A stretch of DNA of 64,000 bases from an uncultured Clostridia bacterium. GTDB taxonomy: Bacteria; Bacillota; Clostridia; TANB77; CAG-465. Where the stretch lies: positions 124,001-188,000 of the forward strand of contig CAKPOO010000002.1 of NCBI GenBank assembly GCA_934169925.1. Direction: 5' to 3'. The notes below the pieces were generated by a model. The model saw nothing but the letters and a program-made list of their open reading frames with translations. It searched no databases and had not been told where the DNA came from. The position numbers and the translations under genes were made by a program. Below, one piece after another: positions 8,902-15,962 of this stretch; the stretch's first letter is position 1, and every line of letters starts with the position of its first letter.

Positions 8902-10542
8902 ATGAATAAGAAAATAATACTAAAAATATTTGTTATTGCAATATTTTCAATACTTGTACTATATATTTTTAGTTCATTTAATATAGATAAAGATAATAAA
9001 AAAGAATATATATCTTTAGTAGCTTTTGGAGATAATATTGATACAGAAACAAAACCATTTGTACAAGGAAATGGTGTTTATTTAAGTGTTGATACAATTT
9101 CCAAATTAATAGATGATAATATTTATTATGACAAACTTGCAACAAAAGTCATTGTAACAAAAGATGATAAAATTATAAAACTTAAAGTAGACGAAAATAA
9201 GATGTATGTAAATTTTGAAGAAAAAAATATATATACACCAGCAAAATACATAGAATCTGAAGCTTATGTAGATATTGAACTATTAAAAGATTTATATAAT
9301 TTAAATGTTACATATAATAAAGAAAAATCTATAATTACAATTGATAAAAAAGAAGTTGAAAATGCAAGTACAATAAAATTTAATAGGGTAAAGGTTTATT
9401 CAGATATCTCTACATCTTCAAACGTTTTACAAACTTTAGACGATATGGATAAAGTAACTGTTTATGAGAAAAGTTTAGTTCATTCTAGATGGTATAAGAT
9501 AAAAACAAGTACAGGAGTTGTAGGGTATATAGCTAAAAATTCAGTAAATGTAGCAAGTACAGATGATGATAAAACACAAGATACAACTAATACTCAAACT
9601 CAAAAGATAAATCTTTCTTGGCAGTATGTTGGAAACTCAAATACAACAAATTGTGCTAAAGTAGAGGGAGTAAATGTAGTTTCTCCAACTTGGTTTGAAT
9701 TAAAAAATTCATCTGGTGATATTACTTCTAAATTTAATCAAACATATTATAATAATGCTAAAAATAATGGATATAAAATTTGGCCTATAGTTACAAATGG
9801 TATTGATTCTGTAAATTATTCTTCTGATGATACCTCTTTGTTTTTAAAAAGTGAATCAAATAGGGAGAAGTTTATTAAAAACTTAGTTGGAATTTGTAAA
9901 AAATATAAATTTGAAGGTATAAATATGGACTTTGAATCGTTAAAAGTAGATGATAGAAGTCTATATACACAGTTAATTCGTGAAATGGCTGCAACATTTA
10001 AAGCAAATGATCTTACCTTATCAGTGGATTTATACTTTGTTGAATATATGGATAGAAAAAATATTGGAGAAGTTGCAGATTATGTTTGTTTAATGGGATA
10101 TGATCAACGTGGTAATTGGTCTGTAGATGATATAGGTTCTATTGCAGAAATTAGTTGGGTTGATTCTAAAGTTAACTCTTTGATTAATGATTCAGATATT
10201 GATCCTCAAAAAATAATTTTAGGTGTTCCATTTTATACAAGAGTTTGGAATATAAATAATAAAACGGGAGATGTAAAGTCTTCAATTTATACAATGAAAG
10301 ATTGTGTAGATTTTGTAGATTCACATAATTTAACTACAAGCTTTGATGAAAAATCTGGTCAAAATTATGCTGAATACACATCAGGTAGTATTACATATAA
10401 ACTTTGGATTGAAGATGCTACTTCTATGAAGAGTAGATTGGATATTATAACTAAATATAAACTTGCAGGTATTGCTACATGGAGAAAAGGTTTAGAAACA
10501 GATGATATTTGGAATGTTATAAATGAAAATTTAAATAGTTAA
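8902..10542 (+). CDS. Secreted GH18 family hydrolase with SH3 domain (YaaH-like)
   Basis: Exported protein (546 aa). An N-terminal signal/anchor helix ('LKIFVIAIFSILVLYIFSSF') precedes a region of about 120 residues resembling the copper amine oxidase N-terminal-like repeat domain found in clostridial wall proteins, then a bacterial SH3 domain (about residues 155-215, 'VYSDISTSSNVLQTL' to 'TGVVGYIAKNSV'), and a C-terminal glycoside hydrolase 18 barrel. The GH18 active-site segment reads 'FEGINMDFESL', with the catalytic Glu of the DxxDxDxE motif kept and an earlier Asp replaced by Asn. Such proteins in spore-formers act on N-acetylglucosaminyl links of spore peptidoglycan. Single-gene unit. 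Confidence 0.85.
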   Translation: MNKKIILKIFVIAIFSILVLYIFSSFNIDKDNKKEYISLVAFGDNIDTETKPFVQGNGVYLSVDTISKLIDDNIYYDKLATKVIVTKDDKIIKLKVDENKMYVNFEEKNIYTPAKYIESEAYVDIELLKDLYNLNVTYNKEKSIITIDKKEVENASTIKFNRVKVYSDISTSSNVLQTLDDMDKVTVYEKSLVHSRWYKIKTSTGVVGYIAKNSVNVASTDDDKTQDTTNTQTQKINLSWQYVGNSNTTNCAKVEGVNVVSPTWFELKNSSGDITSKFNQTYYNNAKNNGYKIWPIVTNGIDSVNYSSDDTSLFLKSESNREKFIKNLVGICKKYKFEGINMDFESLKVDDRSLYTQLIREMAATFKANDLTLSVDLYFVEYMDRKNIGEVADYVCLMGYDQRGNWSVDDIGSIAEISWVDSKVNSLINDSDIDPQKIILGVPFYTRVWNINNKTGDVKSSIYTMKDCVDFVDSHNLTTSFDEKSGQNYAEYTSGSITYKLWIEDATSMKSRLDIITKYKLAGIATWRKGLETDDIWNVINENLNS

Positions 10543-10544
10543 TA

Positions 10545-10576
10545 AAAAAACTCGTAAAAAATTTACGAGTTTTTTT
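10545..10576. terminator. Bidirectional intrinsic terminator
   Basis: Perfect 14-bp stem (10545-10558 with 10562-10575) with A and T runs either side, serving both the GH18 gene and the convergent protease gene at 10597. Confidence 0.85.
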
Positions 10577-10596
10577 GTTATAGTGAAAAATAAAAA

Positions 10597-12690
10597 TTAG
10601 TTATCATCTTCCAATAATTTTTCTAATCTTTCACCACTTACAATTCTTTCAGAAATAAGGAGATTTGTAATAAGCTCCAATTTCTTTTTATTTTTTGTAA
10701 GTATTTCTTTAGTGCTTTCAGTAAGTTTAGTAATTGTCAATGCAGCAGCTTTTCTTACTTCTTCTGAAATAGAATCAGAATTAAAAAGATAGTCTTTAGA
10801 ATTTTCATACTGAAGTATGAGGTTTTTTACACTGTTATCCATGCCGTACCTTGTAATCATGTTTACTGCATAGTTAGTTGCTCTTGAAAGATCATTAGCA
10901 GCTCCAATATCAACGCTACCAGTCATAATTTCTTCAGCAATTCTTCCGGCAAGCAAAACCATGATTTGATTTTTTATATAATTTTTTGATGCCATGACAA
11001 TATCATCATCTTCTTGATAGATGTGAGCTCCATAGAAGTCATCAGCAGGTATTACAGAAACAGCAATTGTTGTAAGGTGCAGATTTATAGGTGATAAATA
11101 TGTCATTAAATAATGACCGGCCTCGTGTGATGCAAGCTGCAACTTTGTAGAGTCACTCGCTTTTTCAAACTTATCATAAGCTTCTTTATGAATTGAATCA
11201 ACGATTAACTTTGTTACATTTTTCTTGTTCATCTGCTTTGCTTTTGCAATAGATCTGTCTATTAAATCAAGTGATTTATCAGGGTTAGCAAGAGAAAAAT
11301 TAAAGCATGAAGCACAAGTAATGCAGTAGTCAACCATTTCGCTTGAAATGTTAACACCATGATATTTCTTAAGTTCTTTAACCTTTAATTTAAGCATATC
11401 TGAAACTTTAGAAAGCTTTGGCTCTTTAATGTACACAGGCTCAAATCTTCTCATAAAAGCAGGATCACGAAGTTTAGCTTTTTCATAATCTTCAGTTGTT
11501 GTTGCACCGACACAAATAATACTGTCTCTTGCAAGAATTGGCTTTAAACCGCCTGCCATATCAACGCCACCATCGCTTGTGGAACCAGATCCGAGTAACT
11601 GATGAATCTCATCGATAAAGAGTATAATGTTATCGTTAGCTTCAATTATTTCAATAAGTGCAAATAACTTCTGCTCAAATTCACCTCTAAACTTAGTGTT
11701 AGACATCATACCAAGTAAATCAAGAGATAACACAGTATAATCTTTAAATTCATCTGGACATGTTCCATTTACAATTGACATTGTAATTGCTTCAATAATT
11801 GAAGTTTTACCAACACCAGGTTCACCGTATAAAATAGCATTACGTTTTGTCTTTTTTGAAAAAATATTCCATAATTTTTCGATTTCAAGATCTCTTTCCA
11901 AAATATTACATGGCTGACCTTTCTTAAATCTATCATTAAAAACTGATAAAGAATTAGCAAGTGTAGATGGAATTGAGATCCTTGAGCTATTTTTACCGAT
12001 TTTATAGATATTATGAGATGAATTCAAAAATGAAAGCAATTCTTTTATATCTATATTAATGTATTCAAAAAACTTAACAGCCGATGAATTTTTATTCTTT
12101 AAAATATAATACAAAAGATTAGGTATATCTATAACCTTAGATGGAGAAGAAAGGCAAGCAGTAGCAGCCTCATTTAAGCTATGAATTAATTCTTGTGTAT
12201 ATGTTATTTCATAGTCTAAATCATCTTCATAATTTTGTGCATAAGATATAATAATCTGCTGTATCTGAGGAGTAATATTTTCTTCAGTATTATCATCGTT
12301 GTTAGTACTCTCAGTTTGGGCAACCGGTGGAGTTACTGGTGGATCAATAACAGCTTTATCATCACCATTAGATTCTTCTTTATTTTGCAAAAAAGTTTCG
12401 TCATAGTCAAGGCCAGTTAATTCTTCATAAGCCTGTTTATCCTGCAAAATAGAATTTACAACTCTTATTGCTTTAATTAATATTCCTTTTTCAAGTAAAA
12501 ATTGATCAATTGGATACTTTTCATCTCTTTCATCAAAAAAAGCAATAATAAAATCAAGTGTTGAAACAGATGGCTCTTTTAAGTCATACTGAATTCCTGA
12601 TGCTTTATAAAAAAGCTCAGCTACCTGCTTTGATAAGTTGAAATTATCTAACAATACCTCTTTTTTCTTTCCTTTTTTTTCTTTTTTCAT
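10597..12690 (-). CDS. Clp-type AAA+ (D1-like) ATPase fused to FtsH-type M41 metalloprotease
   Basis: A 697-residue protein combining modules usually found apart. Residues 1-105 and 145-225 look like two Clp-N-like helical segments joined by an acidic Thr/Pro-rich linker. Residues about 255-490 are an AAA+ domain of ClpA/B/C D1 type: Walker A 'GEPGVGKT' (289-296), pore loop 'KFRGEFEQ', Walker B 'IILFIDEIH' (355-363), sensor 'GATT' and paired arginines 'MRRFEPV' (414-415). Residues 510-690 are an M41 peptidase: HEAGH (522-526), 'AGRIAEEI' and the third zinc ligand Asp600 in 'GAANDLSRAT'. No membrane helix is present, unlike FtsH, and there is no second ATPase domain. Inferred role: self-contained cytosolic unfoldase-protease needing no ClpP. 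Codon use is less AT-rich than in its neighbours. Confidence 0.9.
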   Translation of the reverse strand: MKKEKKGKKKEVLLDNFNLSKQVAELFYKASGIQYDLKEPSVSTLDFIIAFFDERDEKYPIDQFLLEKGILIKAIRVVNSILQDKQAYEELTGLDYDETFLQNKEESNGDDKAVIDPPVTPPVAQTESTNNDDNTEENITPQIQQIIISYAQNYEDDLDYEITYTQELIHSLNEAATACLSSPSKVIDIPNLLYYILKNKNSSAVKFFEYINIDIKELLSFLNSSHNIYKIGKNSSRISIPSTLANSLSVFNDRFKKGQPCNILERDLEIEKLWNIFSKKTKRNAILYGEPGVGKTSIIEAITMSIVNGTCPDEFKDYTVLSLDLLGMMSNTKFRGEFEQKLFALIEIIEANDNIILFIDEIHQLLGSGSTSDGGVDMAGGLKPILARDSIICVGATTTEDYEKAKLRDPAFMRRFEPVYIKEPKLSKVSDMLKLKVKELKKYHGVNISSEMVDYCITCASCFNFSLANPDKSLDLIDRSIAKAKQMNKKNVTKLIVDSIHKEAYDKFEKASDSTKLQLASHEAGHYLMTYLSPINLHLTTIAVSVIPADDFYGAHIYQEDDDIVMASKNYIKNQIMVLLAGRIAEEIMTGSVDIGAANDLSRATNYAVNMITRYGMDNSVKNLILQYENSKDYLFNSDSISEEVRKAAALTITKLTESTKEILTKNKKKLELITNLLISERIVSGERLEKLLEDDN

Positions 12691-12768
12691 ACAAACCTCC
12701 TTAATTAAGTTGATTATAAATTGATGTTGTAATTACTTCTTTAAATATCCTTTCTAAAAATTTACATA

Positions 12769-12797
12769 ATTATATAACAATTTGGCTGTAAAATCAA
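12769..12797 (-). promoter_or_regulatory. Sigma-A-type promoter for the AAA+/M41 gene
   Basis: Minus strand TTGATT (12797-12792), 17-base spacer, TATAAT (12774-12769). It leaves a leader of about 75 bases before the ATG, which has GGAGG 5 bases upstream. Confidence 0.8.
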
Positions 12798-12829
12798 GAA
12801 AATTTATCAAAACTTCAATAATGTAGCAT

Positions 12830-12872
12830 AAAAAAACATAGACCATATAATTAATATGATCTATGTAATTTT
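12830..12872 (-). terminator. Intrinsic terminator of the sigma-region-4-like gene
   Basis: On the minus strand a 13-bp stem with one G-T pair (arms near 12856-12868 and 12839-12851) followed by seven T residues. It separates 12894-13571 from the AAA+/M41 gene, so the two are separate units. Confidence 0.8.
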
Positions 12873-12893
12873 TAAGATGTTAGTTTAAGCTAA

Positions 12894-13571
12894 TTAATAT
12901 GCAAGATCTGGATCAGCAAAAAGCAGCTTAGAACTAAGAATAGGATTGCGTAGCTTACGGAAGATAGTATTTTCCATTTTCTTTACGAGTTCTTTTGTTA
13001 TCATGAACTCATTTGCTGTTTCTTCAAGTGTCATTTGTTTTTCATACTCGTTAATTCCAAAATGGAATTTAAGTACATTAGCCTCTTTTTCAGGTAATGA
13101 ATGTGATGCTTCTTCAAAAGCCTGCTTAAAATCTTCTAAAGTTCCACCGTAAGGTGAAAGGTCATAAGTTCCCAAAATAGCCACTCTGATATCAGCATAT
13201 AAGCAAGCTTCATTAAAATCATCTGATGTATAATCTTCAAATGTGCAAGCAAAATCACCGTCCTGATTTGCAACTAAAGCTTTAGTTCTTTCTAATCTTG
13301 ATAATGCTTCAATGTACATGCTACGAGAATCTTCAACCTTAAACTTTGTATCAAGAGCTTTGAAGTTAGAGCAGTACTTTGAACCATCAAGACCCCACTT
13401 TGCATCAATTATATTCTTTGATTCTTCTGGAAGAAGTGATAATCTAAGCATCAGCTCTTCTTTGGTATCAATTCCAAGAGTTACATTTCCATAAGAATCT
13501 TTTGGATTTGGATCTTTCATAAACTCCATGCATCTTTTTTGGTTTTCCTGAACAGTAGTAAATTTACTCAT
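12894..13571 (-). CDS. Protein with two sigma-70 region-4-like modules
   Basis: A 225-residue protein. Its C-terminal part (about residues 155-212) reads as sigma-70 region 4: 'LPEKEANVLKFHFGIN', then 'MTLEETANEFMITKELVKKM' and 'ENTIFRKLRNP', the helix-turn-helix that contacts -35 elements. An N-terminal segment (about 35-95) has the same plan in weaker form: 'LLPEESKNIIDAKWGLDG' followed by a helix ending 'YIEALSRLERTK'. No region 2 (core binding and -10 recognition) is visible, so it is not a complete sigma factor. Inference: a DNA-binding or RNA-polymerase-binding regulator. ATG preceded by GGAGG; own consensus promoter and terminator. Codon use resembles the adjacent AAA+/M41 gene rather than the rest of the window. 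Confidence 0.78.
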   Translation of the reverse strand: MSKFTTVQENQKRCMEFMKDPNPKDSYGNVTLGIDTKEELMLRLSLLPEESKNIIDAKWGLDGSKYCSNFKALDTKFKVEDSRSMYIEALSRLERTKALVANQDGDFACTFEDYTSDDFNEACLYADIRVAILGTYDLSPYGGTLEDFKQAFEEASHSLPEKEANVLKFHFGINEYEKQMTLEETANEFMITKELVKKMENTIFRKLRNPILSSKLLFADPDLAY

Positions 13572-13626
13572 GTGTTGTCCTCCATAAATAATTATTTTTA
13601 AATAGTTATATTTTGTAACTACAATT

Positions 13627-13655
13627 AGTATACTATGTTAAAAACATTATGTCAA
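13627..13655 (-). promoter_or_regulatory. Near-consensus promoter for the sigma-region-4-like gene
   Basis: Minus strand TTGACA (13655-13650), 17-base spacer, TATACT (13632-13627), about 55 bases before the ATG at 13571. Confidence 0.85.
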
Positions 13656-13702
13656 GTAAATAATAAAATTTAACATATAATATCAAAAAATATTATGTAG
13701 TG

Positions 13703-13731
13703 TTGACAATTTTTTTAGTGTAATATATATT
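13703..13731 (+). promoter_or_regulatory. Near-consensus promoter of a tiny transcription unit
   Basis: TTGACA (13703-13708), 17-base spacer, TATATT (13726-13731). Diverges from the promoter at 13627-13655. Confidence 0.7.
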
Positions 13732-13775
13732 TGAGTGATACAAATTTAGAACATAAAAATTTCTTATTTGCAAAA

Positions 13776-13901
13776 ATGGATGGAGAAGATTTTGTTGAAT
13801 TAACTGATGAAAATGAAATTAATATGTTTTTAAATGAAACACAAAAACATATACATAATAATGAATATTTTGAAAAGCTTATAAATTCAAATAATGATTA
13901 A
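13776..13901 (+). CDS. Possible 41-aa acidic protein, or small RNA
   Basis: An open frame between a good promoter and a good terminator encodes 41 residues from the ATG at 13776, beginning 'MDGEDFVELTDENEINMF', rich in Asp, Glu and Asn with no Shine-Dalgarno site. The frame stays open back to a TTG at 13731, but that codon lies in the promoter -10 box, so a start there is unlikely. The transcript could instead be a small RNA of about 230 bases. Codon use is like real genes here. Weak call. The rest of the gene-poor stretch 13572-14039 holds only the promoters and terminators listed. Confidence 0.4.
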   Translation: MDGEDFVELTDENEINMFLNETQKHIHNNEYFEKLINSNND

Positions 13902-13940
13902 AATAAATAATTAAAATTCAATGATATTTATATTGTATAA

Positions 13941-13970
13941 AGGAAAGTATTTTTTACTTTTCTTTTTTTA
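13941..13970 (+). terminator. Intrinsic terminator of the tiny unit
   Basis: 9-bp stem (13941-13949 with 13955-13963, one G-T pair), 5-base loop, seven-base T run. Confidence 0.75.
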
Positions 13971-14006
13971 TCTTAAAAATAAAGCTTAATTTTTAAAATA
14001 AAAAAT

Positions 14007-14034
14007 GAGGTTTCACAAAAGTATGTGAAACCTC
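14007..14034 (-). terminator. Intrinsic terminator of the tRNA operon
   Basis: Perfect 11-bp stem (14007-14017 with 14024-14034); on the minus strand it is followed by a T-rich tail and lies 6 bases after the tRNA-Gln CCA end. Confidence 0.85.
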
Positions 14035-14039
14035 TATAA

Positions 14040-14115
14040 TGGCTGGGCTGGCTGGATTCGAACCAGCGAAATGCTAGAGTCAAAGTCTAGTGCCTTACCG
14101 CTTGGCGACAGCCCA
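14040..14115 (-). tRNA. tRNA-Gln (anticodon TTG)
   Basis: Minus strand folds as a cloverleaf: acceptor TGGGCTG pairs with CAGCCCA, anticodon stem CTAGA/TCTAG around loop CTTTGAC (anticodon TTG), T-loop TTCGAAT. Discriminator G and the CCA end (14042-14040) are encoded in the DNA. Lies 21 bases after tRNA-His in the same transcript. Confidence 0.95.
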
Positions 14116-14136
14116 ATATATAAACTATATAAGTGA

Positions 14137-14213
14137 TGGGGTGAATAATGGGACTCGAACCCATGACATCCAGTGCCACAAACTGGCGCTCTACCAACTG
14201 AACTATATCCACC
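14137..14213 (-). tRNA. tRNA-His (anticodon GTG)
   Basis: Minus strand cloverleaf with anticodon loop TTTGTGG (anticodon GTG), T-loop TTCGAGT and encoded CCA (14139-14137). It has the extra 5' G at 14213 opposite C73, the identity mark of tRNA-His. First gene of a two-tRNA operon. Confidence 0.95.
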
Positions 14214-14228
14214 ATCAGTCACGTTTCT

Positions 14229-14257
14229 ATTTTAATATATTTTTTTCAATTTGTCAA
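14229..14257 (-). promoter_or_regulatory. Promoter of the tRNA-His/tRNA-Gln operon
   Basis: Minus strand TTGACA (14257-14252), 17-base spacer, TAAAAT (14234-14229), 16 bases before the first tRNA. Confidence 0.8.
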
Positions 14258-14304
14258 TATTTTATACATATTTTTATTAAAAATAAAAAAATAAATTCAT
14301 ACTA

Positions 14305-14333
14305 TTTACTTTTTTTGCTTTTTAATATATTAT
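14305..14333 (+). promoter_or_regulatory. Likely promoter for 14362-15840
   Basis: TTTACT (14305-14310), 17-base spacer, TATTAT (14328-14333); start codon ATG at 14362 with GGAGAG upstream. Confidence 0.6.
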
Positions 14334-14361
14334 AAATAGTATATGTGGAGAGTGTTGAAAA

Positions 14362-15840
14362 ATGAAAACAAATTTGATGTTTCAAAATGAAGAAAATAAA
14401 TTAAGTAAAAATATAACAGATCTTTTAGAAAATAATCCTAAAAAAGCTTACTTTTTTATAGGTTCTTTAAAAGATAATGGTTTTAAAATAATTGAAGATG
14501 GACTTATTGATAACAAAGTAAAATCTACTTTTGTTATTGGAATCGATAAAAAATATACAACTAAAAGTATGCTTGAAGATATTTTAAGATATACATCTGA
14601 TGTAAAATTTTATTCAAATAATAATGTTGTTGAATTTGATGCTAATGTTATGGTTTTTGAATATACAAATACTGCAATTATGATTTTATCATCTGGTAGT
14701 GTTTCAGAAAATTCTTTAAATGATAACATTAATATTTATACAAAAGTAGAATATGATTTAAAAGATAAAGAAGAAGCTAAGCAATATAAAGATAATATAA
14801 AAGAAATATTAAAATCTTTTGATGCTTTTGATTTCCAAGAATTAACAAGTAAGAAAATAGAAGAGTTAGTTGAATCTAAAGAAATATTTTCTACAAGACA
14901 ATATCAACATAATGTTATGAGTATTTCTGAGTTATTAGGTAAAAAGAAAGAAGAAAAAGAAGAGTTAAAAGAAAAAAATGCTGATGATGATATTGTAAAA
15001 GGCGATGTAGAAATTCCTAAAGTAGATCTTAGTGATGATTTTGATTTTGAATTTGATATTCCTGAAGAGGAAGTTACAATAAAAAAAGAAGAAAAGAGTA
15101 AATCAAAAGAGGAAAAATCTGATGATGAAAAAGAAGATTTAGAAGATGTAAATATTGAAGAAGTTAAAGAAGATAATTTTAGTTTTGATGATATTGCTAA
15201 AGATTTCATAGATACACATAGTGATCTTTATGATGAATCAATGGAAGATATGGATTTTGATGAAAATGGAACTTTAGATATTAATAGTATGTTATTTTCA
15301 AAATCTGATATGAAATTGGATGTTTCTAATAATGACGCAAACAAAAATGAAGAAGAAAAAGAAGAAAGTGTAAAGGTAAAAAAAGTAAACCTTACTAATG
15401 TTTCTAATTATATATATGAATTGCCCAATAAACCATCTAAGGGTCAAGATTTAGTTAATTTAAAAGTTCCAATGTATATTCAAAATTTAATACCTGAGTT
15501 TTTCTTATTATCTGAAAAAGGTAAAAACGTTGAAATAGATGGTGTGCAATACAAAGAAAGAAATATAACATTAGAAATTATAGATGTAAATACTAATGAA
15601 AAATATATTGATAAAAGAGCAAAAATAATTCATAAAGCAAATCAAACTTACCTAACAATAACTTCTGATTATTTAAAAGATATAAAATATCAAGAGTTAG
15701 ATATTGCAAGAATTATTAAACTTTCAGATGATGTTTATCATGTTGAATTTATCTCTAAAGATTTACAAGAATATAAAGTGTGGGATAAACTTTGTACTCA
15801 AACATTTAAATCATCTACTAAAAAATATGGCATGATGTAA
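14362..15840 (+). CDS. Degenerate phospholipase-D-like domain with acidic linker
   Basis: A 492-residue soluble protein in three parts. Residues 1-150 resemble the PLD-like half-domain of helicase and restriction-type proteins: 'KKAYFFIGSLKDNGFKIIEDG', 'VKSTFVIGID' and 'VMVFEYTNTAIMILSSGSVS'. Where active members carry HxK, this has 'EFDANVMVFE', so His and Lys are lost and it is probably not a nuclease. Residues about 190-350 are a strongly acidic Lys/Glu/Asp linker. The last 130 residues form a conserved-looking globular domain ('LVNLKVPMYIQNLIPEFF' to 'KKYGMM') I do not recognise. Single-gene unit before smc. Function unknown; a DNA- or protein-binding scaffold is possible. Confidence 0.72.
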   Translation: MKTNLMFQNEENKLSKNITDLLENNPKKAYFFIGSLKDNGFKIIEDGLIDNKVKSTFVIGIDKKYTTKSMLEDILRYTSDVKFYSNNNVVEFDANVMVFEYTNTAIMILSSGSVSENSLNDNINIYTKVEYDLKDKEEAKQYKDNIKEILKSFDAFDFQELTSKKIEELVESKEIFSTRQYQHNVMSISELLGKKKEEKEELKEKNADDDIVKGDVEIPKVDLSDDFDFEFDIPEEEVTIKKEEKSKSKEEKSDDEKEDLEDVNIEEVKEDNFSFDDIAKDFIDTHSDLYDESMEDMDFDENGTLDINSMLFSKSDMKLDVSNNDANKNEEEKEESVKVKKVNLTNVSNYIYELPNKPSKGQDLVNLKVPMYIQNLIPEFFLLSEKGKNVEIDGVQYKERNITLEIIDVNTNEKYIDKRAKIIHKANQTYLTITSDYLKDIKYQELDIARIIKLSDDVYHVEFISKDLQEYKVWDKLCTQTFKSSTKKYGMM

Positions 15841-15854
15841 TAATTATAAAAGAT

Positions 15855-15888
15855 TAAAGTATTCATAAAATTTATGGATACTTTTTTA
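15855..15888 (+). terminator. Intrinsic terminator upstream of smc
   Basis: Stem of about 14 bp with one wobble (arms 15856-15869 and 15872-15885) followed by T residues. Confidence 0.75.
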
Positions 15889-15909
15889 TTGCCAAAAAGT
15901 GGATAAAAC

Positions 15910-15938
15910 TTGAATTATGTAGAATTTTGTAATATAAT
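15910..15938 (+). promoter_or_regulatory. Sigma-A-type promoter for smc
   Basis: TTGAAT (15910-15915), 17-base spacer, TATAAT (15933-15938), 24 bases before the ATG with an AAGAGG site. Confidence 0.8.
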
Positions 15939-15962
15939 TGTCATGTTAAAAAGAGGTAAAAT

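Noticed and set aside
12894..13571. Complete sigma factor
   Set aside because: No region 2 or region 3 sequence is visible; only region-4-like modules.
14034..14222. 62-codon open frame on the minus strand and an overlapping 81-codon plus frame
   Set aside because: They run across the tRNA-His and tRNA-Gln genes, which explain the sequence fully.
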